From: Cubamyces lactineus
Lineage: Eukaryota > Basidiomycota > Agaricomycetes > Polyporales > Polyporaceae
Reading direction: 5' to 3'
NCBI GenBank assembly: GCA_022376465.1
Contig: JACDTU010000020.1
Location: 496,001-560,000, forward strand
DNA: 64,000 nt
Shown here: piece after piece, positions 23,548 through 34,918 of the stretch
Numbering within the stretch: the stretch's first letter is position 1
How the letters are laid out: each line of letters begins with the position of its first letter
The notes under the pieces: model-generated
What the model was told of the DNA's origin: nothing
Databases searched by the model: none
Seen by the model: the letters and a program-made list of their open reading frames with translations, nothing else
Translations under genes and position numbers: made by a program

Positions 23548-25404
23548 ATGGAGCTCGGGCCTGTAACCACAAACGATCCTGCAACTGCCGCACAACCTCC
23601 AGCCCAACCCAAGCTGGAGTTCCCTTCCCCATTTACTTTCATTCTCAATAATCCAGTCCCGCTCGTTGAGCTCCGCCTCCGCCGATTCGCACGAGAAATT
23701 CACGCGAAACCGAGATGGTGGGAGAAGGTCAACGACGCGACCATCGTTTCCCGCTGGAGGGCCGAGATCGTCGACTTTGATAACGAGATGATCCAGCGCC
23801 TCTGGGCCGGGGATGCTCGATACGACGAAGGCTCGGGAGAGAAGCAATGGCCGCGCGATCGTATCACTGAGGCACAGTTGAACCACTTGTTCGACCAGTT
23901 GCGCTATGTAGCTAGCCAACGCGACCATGAAACGGGAACGACCGTACGTGACGATTACACAAATACATATACCGTTTAATTCACGATCTGCGTGATTCAG
24001 CCAACTACTATCCCAATGGTATACGAGGCCTCCACCCTCATCCCTGCTCCTCTGAAGAGTGGAATCCGTAACCTGGCGAACAAGCTTGAAAACGTTCCGG
24101 ATGATCAGAAGGATTGGCACCCCGGCTCGAACAACCAAGTCCTTGACCTAGTACACCCCTCTCTGTTCTGTCTACGCATTGGGCGGTCTTTCGTCTACGA
24201 TCCGAAACCTGGGCACACGGACGTCTTGAAGCGCCTTACGCAGGAAGAATACTTCCGCCGACGGCCAGATATCGAGAAACGTGCTCCGGACGTGTGGACG
24301 CGCCAGCGGGCTGAAGAGCGCCTCCCATTTGACTTCACTGTCTCGAAAGCGTACCAGTGGCTTCCGACTGACTTCGCGGTCGCCGCGGACGGCCGCGTCA
24401 CGCCCAAAGGCTACATCAACAACCTCCATCCAGTGGACTATGCCGCAGGGTACAGGATCATTCCGTCCATTCTCGAACGCTTCGTTCCGCTATTCGAACG
24501 TACGCTGTCCGATCAGCTCAGCCCGCCTCCTCCGCCCATCTTCCCCATCGAGCCCCAGATGTGGTACAATCGCGAATACGACTCGCGTCCGGAGGACCTG
24601 GAACATGGCACCCCCGAAATGGACGCTTGGGAGCGACTCAACCATTGGCCAGACATCCCCGACGCGCTCCCTTTCCAGCCTCCGGGTGAGGAGGGACGCG
24701 TATCGTTCAGCCTCAGGGGGCGGACGATCCAGGTGATCGTCAAGATGGCAAACATCGTCCTCACTCCCGAGGAGCCGGCCTACAACGGTGGTTCATGGCA
24801 TGTGGAAGGCATGGCGAACGAGAAGATCGTCGCGACGGGCCTGTACTACTATGACAGCGACAACATCACCGAGTCCAAGCTCATGTTCCGAGCGGCGGTG
24901 GGCGATGGCGAGTGCAATGGAGCGACGTTCCTCGACTACGAACAGTGGGACCACAAGGGCTATCTGGTTGTCTACGGCATCACAAACGAGCACGCTCTGA
25001 ACCAGCAACTCGGGCACATCGTCGCGCAGGAGGACAAGTGTATTGTCTTCCCGAATATATACCAGCACCGTGTCGCCCCGTTCGAGCTGGCAGACCGGTC
25101 ACGTCCTGGCCATCGGAAGATCCTCGCGTTCTTTCTCGTCGATCCGCTTACCCCGGTGCACTCCACGAGCGTCGTCCCTCCGCAGCAGGCGCACTGGTAC
25201 AGAGACCTGATCTACAACGCGCAGCCGTTCCGAAGGCTTCCTGTGGAACTGGTCGAGACGATCTTGAACTACGCGTTGGAGGGCGCGATTACGTTGGAGG
25301 AAGCGGTAGACGACCGCGAGGAGCTGATGAACGAGAGAGCGCAGTTCGTGGTTGCGCACAATGATGAGGTGTTCGAGGCGCCTTTCGCGATGTGCGAGCA
25401 CTGA
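23548..25404 (+). CDS. DUF4246 family protein
   Basis: Two exons (23548-23943 and 24001-25404; intron of 57 bases with GTACGT and GATTCAG ends) encode 599 residues. The sequence has the hallmarks of the fungal DUF4246 family: ENVPDDQKDWHPGSNNQVLDLVHPS cut by variable loops, RFVPLFERTLSDQL, VKMANIVLTPEEPAYNGGSW followed by HVEGM, and a late GRSRPG-like PGHRKILAFFLVDP. The conserved His-Val-Glu and the HRV...R pattern recall the iron-binding facial triad of 2-oxoglutarate-type dioxygenases, but the biochemical role of this family is not established. No signal peptide or membrane segment is visible. The gene heads a pair with a small hypothetical protein. A decayed copy of its 3' end lies 1 kb downstream, which suggests a past tandem duplication. 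Confidence 0.87.
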
Positions 25405-25537
25405 GGTACCTGTGAGCACTCGCGTATTATCTGTAGCTGATAGCTCCATGTTCAGACATGAGAGTGTGTGTGTGCTAGAGCTCGGGTGCCAGTAGTTGAG
25501 CTGCGTCGTTGAGAAACACCGAGTGCGGTGAACAACC

Positions 25538-26089
25538 ATGACGTCACGGCACACTCCGTTCCGATTAGTCAGCAGACCTTCACCCACGCTGGCCACGGAT
25601 GTGGAGTTCAGATTCATCTCATCCACGGTGTCCTCTATGTCTCAGCCTAGTACTAGTACGCATCCCAACACGAAGCCGGGTCCTCGGCCTTCACGGCGAC
25701 CTCGGGCGACCAAAGCGTTGGCGGTTCAGCTCGACGAGGATTGCATCAGACGGTGGTCAGAGGTCTTCTACGACGAATACCATCCCGGCAGGCGCGAGCA
25801 GCTTCCTCCGGAGGTATACCGCGAGTCCATCAAAAGTCTGACGCCCTTCACCATGGACTACATTGGTCACTGTGTATACAAGAGGTTTCCTAACCTTCCT
25901 CGTCTGCACCGTCCCGGATTCCTGGTCACGCATCCCGATGTGATGTGGCTATTCGCCTTCAAGGATAACAGTTCGCAAGAAATCCTCGACGCCCCACTCA
26001 CTGCGGAAGACGTCAAGGCGGTGAAGGAGTTCTTGGGCGTGAAGAAGCAGGGTGCCAAGTGGTACGACGCGAGGACTCGCGTCCGTTGA
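25538..26089 (+). CDS. Hypothetical protein, 183 residues
   Basis: A single open frame without introns. I do not recognise it. The first 60 residues are Ser/Thr/Pro/Arg-rich and look disordered. A second Met (25637, MSQPSTSTHP) may be the real start. The C-terminal part is well ordered in composition, with WSEVFYDEYHPGRREQLPPE, TMDYIGHCVYKRFPNLPRLH and a basic tail. The codon use resembles its neighbours. It starts 133 bases after the DUF4246 stop on the same strand. It may be an exon of a larger decayed gene. Confidence 0.45.
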   Translation: MTSRHTPFRLVSRPSPTLATDVEFRFISSTVSSMSQPSTSTHPNTKPGPRPSRRPRATKALAVQLDEDCIRRWSEVFYDEYHPGRREQLPPEVYRESIKSLTPFTMDYIGHCVYKRFPNLPRLHRPGFLVTHPDVMWLFAFKDNSSQEILDAPLTAEDVKAVKEFLGVKKQGAKWYDARTRVR

Positions 26090-26436
26090 AAGTGCGTGTG
26101 TGCAAATTCACTTGGACAGGCCTATATTCTGATTCGTTGAACACAGCCAACTAGACATGTGTGGAGCCATCGCACCTTAACCGCGCAAGTTGGTGGTACG
26201 TACGTTTGGCCTTTGTAATTCCGCGTCGATTGAGGTAGGTGTCTCCCAGACTATGCCATTGTTGGTTCTCGAGTTTATGTGACTTGTAGATCTACGCCCT
26301 TGTATCATAGCCCACGAATCATGATGTTCGACGGAACTCACTCCGTCTGATATATGATGATTGAACTGCATCCCCAACTCCGCAAAGCAGGAGAGTACTC
26401 AGAACGAGAAGGGACAGTCGACCACCGGAGCAGCGA

Positions 26437-26850
26437 CAGCGCTCTGAACCAGCGCGGACTCCGAGCCTTCAAGTTTCGGGAGTATGAGAATCCCTGCCAG
26501 ATGCAGCTCTTGTGACCTATTCTCTCGCCAAATCGTTCAGTATGGTTATAAACGTCTTTGGTGTCCACCATTTCACGGGAAGACAACATCGTGAAATTGG
26601 AGTACTTGTTTCCGCTGATGCTCACGTTCTTCCTCATCGACTCACTTACCCCGGTGCATCTCCACAGCAGGCGCACCGGCAGAGAAACGCGGTGTACGGA
26701 TTCAAGGCATGCCAACGGCTTCCGACGGAACTCATCGAAGCGGCCTTGGCCTCCGCGTTGGTGGGCACGATGACTATGGACGAAGCCAAGCGATCTACAC
26801 AAGCCGTAGATAGCACTGCTGTGAGGGCCCAGCTGATCCCTCTCCTATAG
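26437..26850 (+). pseudogene. Decayed 3' fragment of a DUF4246 gene
   Basis: Read across frames, this stretch repeats the C-terminal end of the intact DUF4246 gene upstream. TFFLIDSLTPVH corresponds to AFFLVDPLTPVH, SPQQAHRQRNAVYGFKA to PPQQAHWYRDLIYNAQP, and CQRLPTELIEAALASALVG to FRRLPVELVETILNYALEG. The similarity crosses a frameshift near 26640-26670, and no start or 5' part is present, so it is a broken duplicate. ALNQR-like sequence near 26437 may mark the left edge. Confidence 0.75.
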
Positions 26851-27302
26851 ACACAGAGCGCGGCGTACACGCTGAGGTGAGCGCCGTAGTGCACGATATG
26901 TGCATCGAGTTGCCAATCTAGCTAGGTCCCAAGACTGTGAGGTGCCGTTAGTAGAAGCTCTGAGCTGCCGATGTGAAGCAGAGCGTAGCAATGCTGGGTG
27001 CCACAACGTACTCCCTAACTCCCACAGCGCTGAGGCTCTTTGACGAGCTCTGCCGCTTTCTCTCTCTTTCACTCGCTTCACGAGAGGGTTATGATGTAAC
27101 ATGCATTCATGGGACCAGCTCTAAGTGCTTCTGCTGCCCAGGCGACCTCACCCATGACTCGAGTCTAATACCTTCTGAGCAGCACGTGTGCACAGATTAC
27201 ACTCGGCTATGGACAGCTTCGTGAATCAGTAGGGGTATAAAGAGCGTGGTAGCTCTCCTACCACCGCGATTTCCCAAACAGCCCTCAGAGTACATTGCAC
27301 CC
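26851..27302. promoter_or_regulatory. Upstream region of the dehydrogenase gene
   Basis: No gene is seen. A TATA box (GGGTATAAAG) lies at about 27231-27240, some 65 bases before the ATG at 27303, a usual distance for a fungal promoter. Confidence 0.5.
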
Positions 27303-28675
27303 ATGTTCGCACGCACCGGGATGCGGATCCATATGACACCCGCGCGCTCTGCCCTCAAGCTGGGACGTACTCACTTCTCCAGCAGCGCGTGCATCCGCTC
27401 TGCGGCGTCCGCCAAAGACCGCATGACGGGAGTTCTCCCGCCGTACGGCCCTGTGGGCGTTGCCAGAGCTTTGCAAGCGCCGTCGTCCGACCGTACGATA
27501 TGCTTTCATTGACGCATGAACCACGCTCACTCACCGTTTTACTGGACGACTGGCAGGTGCTACACCCACCATCTTCGAGCACGAGTTCTCGCTCGCCGAT
27601 CGCGTCGCGCTCGTCACCGGTGCCAACCGCGGCATCGGGCTAGAGATGGCGATGGCGATTGCGGAAGCGGGCGCGCGGGCGGTGTACTGTCTCGATTTGC
27701 CGAAGCACCCTGGCGACGAGTTCGCAAAGGTGCAAGCATACCTCGAGAACATGGAAGGCAAGAGAGGCGAGGGCCGGTTGGAATACCTCAGTGCGGACGT
27801 GACTGACCAGGTAAGCGGCATCAGAGCGGTCGAGTGCGATATGTTCTGAGACGCTAGTAGGAAGCCATGTGGAAGATCGGCGAGAGCATCGGGAATAGGG
27901 AGGGTCGTATGGACGTATGCGTTGCCGCAGCAGGAATTCTGAAAGGCGACCTGTCGTGCTTGGAATATCCTGCTGAACGCTTCAAAGAGGTAAGGCTAAT
28001 TCCAGATTACGTTCGTGCAAGCATTAGATTATGGGCGCGAAAAAGGTCCTGGCGGTGAACGTGAACGGCGTACTGTTTACAGCGCAAGCTGCGGGACGAC
28101 AGATGGCAAAGTTCGAAAAGGGCGGGAGCATTATCATGATTGCGAGCATCAGTGGCCATGGCGCGAACCAGGTGGGTCAGACGTCGTCGAGGTCTCGAGC
28201 CTAACAGCACGCAGTGACAATCGTCACGGTCTGTCAGGGCCACCCATGGGTGTCGTACAACACGTCAAAGTCTGCCGTGCTGCAAATGGCACGGAGTATG
28301 GCATGCGAACTGGGACCGAAGCGTATCAGGGTGAACACCATCAGCCCCGGGTATATCAATACGAGGTAGAGACGATGTCTCCCATGTCGCTGCTATGCCG
28401 ATGCTGAGAGAAGATGTACCCACTCAGCATGACTGGCCAGTTCCTGGCGAAAAGACCGGAGGTCCTCCAGACGTGGTGCGACAACAACCCGATGGGTCGT
28501 ATTGGGAGGCCAGACGAACTGCGTGGAGCGGCGGTGTGGCTCGCGAGCGACGCGAGCTCGTTCTGCACGGGCAGCGAGTAAGTCAAGAGCTCAATTCTTG
28601 AAGGTTGACAGAACAAACATATAACATCGTACCTTTTACAGTATTCTTGTAAGCGGCGGCCACCATGCCTGGTGA
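27303..28675 (+). CDS. Short-chain dehydrogenase/reductase
   Basis: A Rossmann-fold SDR in seven exons (27303-27492, 27557-27810, 27861-27989, 28028-28171, 28238-28365, then two short 3' exons ending at 28675). The cofactor loop is VALVTGANRGIG. CVAAAGILKGD corresponds to the NNAG strand. The active site is complete: the Ser strand IIMIASISGHG, then SYNTSKSAV with the catalytic Tyr and Lys, followed by RVNTISPGYI. The end SGGHHAW resembles sorbitol/mannitol-type SDRs. The first 75 residues are basic and Ser/Arg-rich and could act as a mitochondrial targeting peptide. One junction is odd: after ...PGYINT the next exon (starting KMYPLSM near 28411) does not join in frame with any GT-AG pair I can find; the offset is one base. 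Either splicing is unusual or there is a frameshift, so function is uncertain. It is followed by a tRNA gene. Confidence 0.83.
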
Positions 28676-28925
28676 GAAATGTATGGCGGGGTGGTCAAAC
28701 TAGCTGGCAAGGGAAGATTGCGTTTGAATCCATGGCCGATTAACATGTGAACGACTGATGGTAGCATATGTTCGGATTCCGATCCATAGTGTGATGCTCC
28801 CGAAGGACGAGAGGTACCCTGTCAGAACGTATCTGGTGAGAGGAGAAGAAGGGATGTCGGCGGTGAGCGCGTGCGCGAAACTGAAAGACGCGGGTGATCA
28901 AGGGAAAAACAAAAAGGAAAAAGAA

Positions 28926-29008
28926 GGGCCTAACTGGGAATTGAACCCAGGACCACTCGCAATCGGCTAACACCCAAAGCGAGTATCATACTTCTAGACC
29001 ATTAGGCC
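28926..29008 (-). tRNA. tRNA-Pro (UGG) with 11-base intron
   Basis: On the minus strand the cloverleaf is complete: acceptor stem GGCCTAA paired with TTAGGCC plus discriminator C, D-arm with GGTCTAGAAG, and anticodon stem CTCGC/GCGAG with loop TTTGGG, giving anticodon UGG. A GGTTCAATTCC T-arm follows. About 11 extra bases (TGTTAGCCGAT) lie after position 37, the standard site of eukaryotic tRNA introns. No CCA is encoded, as expected in a nuclear gene. Confidence 0.93.
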
Positions 29009-29792
29009 TTGATGGAATTTCGTCATACAACATATATAGAGTGTTACGTTGCCGATGTACCTGGTAATACTTGTACTCTCGAGCTCCGAGCCATTGAACG
29101 CTCTCAGCAAGTTCAATGTTCACTGGCACTGGCAGGTACCGGCTCGACACGAGGACCGTCCGCAGGCCATGGTAAGTACTTCCATTCCTCGGTCATGTAC
29201 AGTTAGGACAAGGCGTGGGTCTCCGGGTTCCACCATGCAGCAAGTACCATTAATATTGCCTTCGAACATGATCGCGATTGCAACCGCTCCCAGCGACCAT
29301 AGCCAAGAACATCAGGAGGCCGCAAGGCTTCATAGAGAGCCAAGAGCGGCGTGGCGGAAGATTGTATCCCTCAAGGTCCCGTCCTAGTCTCGTCGGACAT
29401 GGTATCAGTCTGCGGCCGTGTGCAGCTGACCTGCCTGCGTATATGGCGTCCCCCTCCGGTGCGATCGACAACTTCATCTCCGGTTCAGCATGAATGTCTT
29501 ATTGACGATGCTTCTGTGCTACATTTGACAGGTGCACCGTGTCAGGCTCGCTGCTACCAGTAGAGGCTAGAGCTTCCGGGACGGGAAGAGACGATCTTTG
29601 GACACGTTCAGGCTGTACTCCGCGACGCAAGGATAATGCCAGTGCACATATATTCTCCCTCATTTCTATCGCAGCCCTCCGCGTACCCCCTATCACTGTA
29701 GCGACTGCACTTCCACTCCTCAGCTCACTGCCCCCCTACAACTTGCGACATCCGCCTGTCGGTCGCCACTTTGTCGTCGCGCACTGAGCCTT
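29009..29792. other. Intergenic, nothing recognised
   Basis: Between the tRNA gene and the HET-domain gene. Only short ORFs without domains are present. Confidence 0.35.
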
Positions 29793-31921
29793 ATGGCGTT
29801 GCCACACAGGCCACGGTCGATCTGCGGGATCGCTTGGAAAGGCGTCTTCGCCAGACGCTTCGGGATTTTCAGTGATCCTGTAGAGCATTACCGGGACTCG
29901 GCTCGTCACTGTCTATGTTGGACTGGAGGATATGAATACACGATCTCCTCGGCCACGTGGTTGAAATGCGCCCACTCTGGATGTCTTTGGTGCCGATTCC
30001 TGAAGGACCAATTCTTAGACGATCTGAAAGAGCAGTCCGATGAGCCGTGGCCCGTTCCCCGAGTGCATATTCGAGTGGGCTGTCCTCCGAGGGAGCGTCC
30101 CGACTCCGAGCTTCTCTGGGAGGAGATTTTTGTCGTCGTGAACGACCTTGGCCGAAGTTTCCAAGTATATTCAGCGGAAGGTTCGTGGCCTGACAGTCTG
30201 GGGTGTGACATACCCTCCCATCATGCTGACATCGATGTAACCCGCCAGAAGACTCTCCGGTACCCTGGGTTGACTCGGAGACAAAGTCACGCATTCCCTA
30301 CGACGAGGCTCCCGATGTGTTGGCGGCCGCGGCGACCTACATCAAGCAATGCGTCCGCGACCATCCGCAGTGCCAGGCAATCACTCCGTACCCTGTCGGA
30401 TCCGCCCCCCTCCCGACCCGCCTTCTCGACTGCTCCAACCCGGATCGTCTGCGCATCATTGAGACTGATTCTAGTATGCGCGACTCGTACGTCGCGCTCA
30501 GCTATGTCTGGGGGCCTGACGGTCAGCCACACCGAACCACCAAAGCGAATCTGCCTGACTACATGAGGAGGATCAAGAGGGGGGTTCTCCCGCGGACGAT
30601 TCGCGACGCCATCCGCGTCACTCGCGCGCTCGGGGCTCGGTATCTGTGGATCGACAGTCTGTGCATCATTCAAGACTCGAAGGAGGATGTCCACCGCGAA
30701 TTGGCTCGCATGCGAGATGTCTATCGTCATGCCTTGCTCACCATCGACGCCTGCAGCGCAGCGAATGTATCTGAGGGCTTCTTGAAACATCAGCGGCTCT
30801 GTTCTGAACCTGTTGCTATGCTGCCCTTTATCGACTTCGTCGGTGGGAGTGCGCGGGTTGGCAAGGCCTACTGGACTGATCCCTCGAGCGACGAACCCGA
30901 TGTCCATGTGACTCGGAACAACAAGGAAACCCCTACAAGCCACACTGAAGCACGAGGATGGTGCTTGCAGGAGAGAATGTTGTCTACCCGCTCCCTCGTC
31001 TTCAAAGCCGACGCACTCCATCTCCGATGCCATACTGAGACTCGGAATGTTGGTGGGGACCTGTACGAGGAGACGTGGGAAGTGCCTCGACTACCAGATG
31101 CTACCTTCCACGACAAACGACGAGTCTCGCGTGAATCCGACGAGTGGAAGGAGATCCTCGAAACGTGGTGGAAGATTCTCCATGATTATTCCACCCGCTC
31201 ACTCTCCAGCCCATCCGACAAGCTCGTCGCCATCGCAGGCCTGGCGGAGATGTTCGCATCTACACTTGGCCCCGACTACCTCGCGGGTCTCTGGCGCGAC
31301 TCTCTTTTCCAAGATCTCCTGTGGCAGCGAACTGGTCGCGCAAGGGCGTGTTCTGCTCCGAGTCGATATCGTGCCCCTTCGTGGTCATGGGCTTCCGTTG
31401 ACGGTCAAACGAAGCACGGGATGATTGACGAACCCGCCCACTATCTGGCGGAAGTGGTCGAGTGCACAGTCAAGCTCCTGGACAAGAAGCTGCCTTTTGG
31501 TCAGGTCGTCGGCGGCTCCCTCGTTCTCTCCGCCAACTTTCTACGAGGGAAGTGGGACGATTCCGGCAGCGTGACGATTGAGCCGCCTACGCAAGGGCCA
31601 CGGCGCGCCAAGAGCCCTAAATCGCGCTCCCTCCCAGCGCCCGGGCCCGAAGATCGTCTTGTTTTCGTCTGTGATACCGACCGCGATGAGGATGGACCCG
31701 GACAAGAGTTGTGGGTCTTGCCCCTTGTGGAGGATGATGCCGGCTGCGTGCAAGGCATCGTGGTCACCCCGACGGAGCGGGACATTTGGCCGAGTGCAGG
31801 GTCAGACGATCGCAGAGATGTCTATCGAAGGGTTGGGTATTGCTTCGCCTTCCGCGACGACCTCGGCCAGACTCGCAAGGTGATAAGGCAGTATCCGAAG
31901 GTAGTAGTTGAAGTGGTATGA
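29793..31921 (+). CDS. HET (heterokaryon incompatibility) domain protein
   Basis: The N-terminal exon begins at ATG 29793 and contains CLWCRFLKDQFLDD, common at the start of HET proteins. One intron is needed near 30181-30249 (branch-like GCTGAC, CCAG end) to reach the frame used from about 30250 to 31921. That frame carries the HET domain: YVALSYVWG, then VLPRTIRDAIRVTRALG, YLWIDSLCIIQDSKEDVHRE, ARMRDVYRHALLTIDACSA and, after a loop, RGWCLQERMLSTRSLVF. The C-terminal half (APSWSWASVDG and after) is the usual variable region. The product would be roughly 680 residues. HET proteins trigger cell death or rejection after fusion of unlike individuals in ascomycetes; in basidiomycetes they are abundant but mostly uncharacterised. 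No NACHT or WD40 part is fused. The frame is otherwise intact. Confidence 0.87.
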
Positions 31922-32594
31922 ATGTTGCGGTCTGATGTCGTGATCCTTTGACTCCGAGGCGCTGCGCGCCCATAAATACGTTTCGACATTCCAAGTTCGC
32001 CTTCCAATTCCTGTAACTCTGTGTATGAGACTTTCGACTGTCGACACAACCACAGCTTTCGGATACATGACAGGCTGCGATAGTATACCAAGCTAAGGAT
32101 GATTGTGGCTATCGACACAACAGGATCTATCATCGTGTGAGATCACAGCAGACGTACCGGGGTCGACGCTGCAATGTTCGTAGAACTGGTACGGACGTGA
32201 GGAAAGGCAGTCCAGGGGAGCTGGGCGGCATGGGGTCTGCGCCGTGCTACGGTCAAGCTGGTAATCCCAAGTGGTTGGGTCTGTATAACATTATAAGAGC
32301 TGCTTGCTGTGGCAAGAATGACCTTGCGCATGAACGTTTAAACACTTACACAGTCTTATGAGTGTGTTTTCGAGGTCAAGGCGACGACAACACCCTTTGT
32401 CACGGTTAGCGCTACCACGTTTTTGCACGGGCCAACGCCTCTTTGTCCGCTCTGCCCCGCCTCATAGGGCATCCCCCGGCAGGGGTATAAATCGACGCAG
32501 AATGATGGTCTCCAGTTCCCCAACCCGGCGTCGAGTTCTCCACAACCAACACACACCGTTTCCCTGCTAAAGTTCAAGTCACTGCTCCCTCATC
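31922..32594. promoter_or_regulatory. Intergenic with TATA box
   Basis: No gene. A clear TATA box (TATAAAT, 32486-32492) lies about 105 bases before the ATG of the leucine-rich protein, followed by a C-rich probable leader ending in AACACACACC-like sequence. Confidence 0.5.
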
Positions 32595-34030
32595 ATGTCG
32601 ATCGCCACCCTCTTCAACAACCTACCCACTATAGGTAGCGGTCTCATCGTTTTCACTGAGGAGGAGCAAGTTCTCAGCTTCATCACTGACCCTGTGCTGT
32701 CCTCCACGTCCAAAATGCTTCAGTTCAGCACCGGCTCTCTGTCCGCGCGCGTCGCCCGCGCCCTCGTCACATACCTGAGGGGCCCCGCGTGCGCCGCAGG
32801 TGTTACCCATCTCATCATCGAGGACCCGGAGGAGCTCCTCGCCTCCACCGCCAACCGGAGCCTCGTCGTAGCGTTCGCGGCTCTATCCACCCTCACTCAC
32901 CTCACGCTCCTCGGCGTTGGTCCTCTTAGCCGGATGCTCTTGAGCAAGATGCAGGCCAAGCTGACGGACGTCACGCTTGAGATCGAACCGCACGACGACG
33001 AAGAAGGCAGTGACGACCCGGCGACGTGCCTGAACCCCATTGCCCTCCTCCGCAACTTCCAGGACTCGCTCGTCCATATCAACGGGCAGGGTATTCAGAC
33101 TATCTGGACTGAGGAGATGGCCTTGGCCCCGCAATACCCCAAGCTGAAGTCCGTGGCCTTCACCGACGCGGACATCCCTTTCACGTCTGACTACGTGCGG
33201 GCCTTCCCGAACATCACCGCTCTCCGGCTTCGCACCTCGCCGCACGAGTACGAGGAGCTGCTCGGCTGCAGGCCCGAGAAGTTCGAGGAGAACCGCGAGG
33301 CCAACGTCTTGCTGCAGCTCCAGCGCGGAACGTGGTCTCAGACACTGCAGTTCTGCGACAGTACGTTGGGCACACTGTACATCCTCGCGCTGCAATGCCG
33401 CGTGAAAGAGCTGCGCGTAACGTGCGACATCAATGCGCCGAGAATGTTGGGGCGCGTCCTGTACGATACGCGGCCCACGATCCTCTCGCTCGAGCAGTTC
33501 CCCTTGGACATGCTCGCTGGACGAGCGTTTGCATCGTCAATGCGTGCCTCGTATGCGGCGCAATTGAGGTCGTTGGAGATCATGCTCATGCTGGACGGGG
33601 ATTCCGGAAAGGAGGGCAACGCCGGCATCGCAGCCGCTTTGGTGAGTACCTGTCTATAGTCAAATACCTAGTAGCGTGTCGCTCACCGGGTCTGTGTGCA
33701 ATGCAGAACTCGTTGGTCAAAGCACTTCAGCCGCTCAAGATCGAGAGGTTCGGGCTCTGCCTTGGATGCAACTTCCGCGGGGTGTACCCGTATGAGCGCG
33801 GCATGCCAGCGTCGGCGGTGCCGTTGACGCGATCGGAGGAGTACCTGCGCGATCTCGAGCTCAATTCCCTGGCTCAGCGTATCCATGAATCAGTGGCGGC
33901 TCTAAAGAGCGTGGTGGTGGTGATGATGGGCCATCGTACGCGGGCAGCAGAAATGGTTTCGGTGGGAGATCGCGCGGGCTGCCAGGCGTTGAAGATGTTC
34001 AAGGTTGCCGCTCTTGTAGGGCGTGGTTGA
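32595..34030 (+). CDS. Leucine-rich hypothetical protein (F-box/LRR-like)
   Basis: Two exons (32595-33641 and 33707-34030, phase 0) encode 456 residues. The sequence shows irregular leucine-rich spacing, for example ALSTLTHLTLLGVGPL, LKSVAFTDADIPFTSDYV, FPNITALRLRTSP and AAQLRSLEIMLMLDG, as in the many solitary LRR-type proteins of Agaricomycetes that are often listed as F-box-like. A clear F-box is not visible at the N-terminus (MSIATLFNNLPTIGSGLIVF). No signal peptide is present. The 3' exon ends in a basic, Val-rich segment. Its layout, with one intron near the 3' end, is shared with the smaller gene at 61728-62532, but the sequence match is weak. Function unknown. Confidence 0.7.
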
Positions 34031-34918
34031 AGGGTGTTTGTTCTTTGTCTCGCAGTGTGATATGTAAGAGTATGCACGGCTTGGATGTACTATGCGGCGT
34101 TATAGTATGCGAGCTGTTGAAGTTGACTATAAGTTGTTAGAGCCGTTATGCCTTTACTAATGCTCGCGGTTGCTGAAGATTCAGAGGGCTGCCTCTCGAC
34201 ACGCCTGACTTCTTCTCATCAGTGTACACACGAATCAGTGGTCAGATACAGCGCATGTGCGCTATGTCAATAAGCGTACCTCGATATTGAGGACCGTTGC
34301 TCTAGAGCCCGGTAGGCGTTCCAACGTTGGGGTGTTCCTACGATATACTCAGAATATCAGCACGGAGTCTTCACAGCGGCGAGAGGCGTACGAGTTACAG
34401 TCTTTTTTGGCTGAGAACATGGGGCATATTATACGGCTGTGTATAGGTGTAAGGTGAATGGAAGCAAGTAGCAGATTGTCAGGAGCCTTGTTGTGGCCCT
34501 GCGGCTGGGTGATGTAGGGTACTACAGAGGCCCAACGTAGCTGGCACGTGGCCATGGATAGAGCGATAGTGGCCAGCCGTGAGTACATAGCGCATCAACA
34601 CTTTCTTGCGACACAAGATCTAGCCATGGTACGCGGTGAATAGCAGTCCTAACGAGTATACTCGACGTGGCGAGGTAACAACATGCGGGCCAACAGCCAG
34701 CGTCTCTTGTCCTATGAGCGCTACTTTCTCCCAGTACCGCGTTAAATGATACACTCAGAGGAATGCAGTCAGCCGATCAATGCACGTTCAGAGTGTTTCG
34801 GATAGCAGGAATCACGGAAGATGGTATACAAAGGTCCAATCTGGACACTAATACAGATTTTCCATGAAAGAACCACCGTACAGCAACTGCACAGTAAGTA
34901 ACCGCGACCAGGGGTATC
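34031..34918. other. Intergenic, nothing recognised
   Basis: Nearly 900 bases between convergent genes. AT-richer than its surroundings, with no supported ORF, RNA gene or repeat. Confidence 0.4.
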
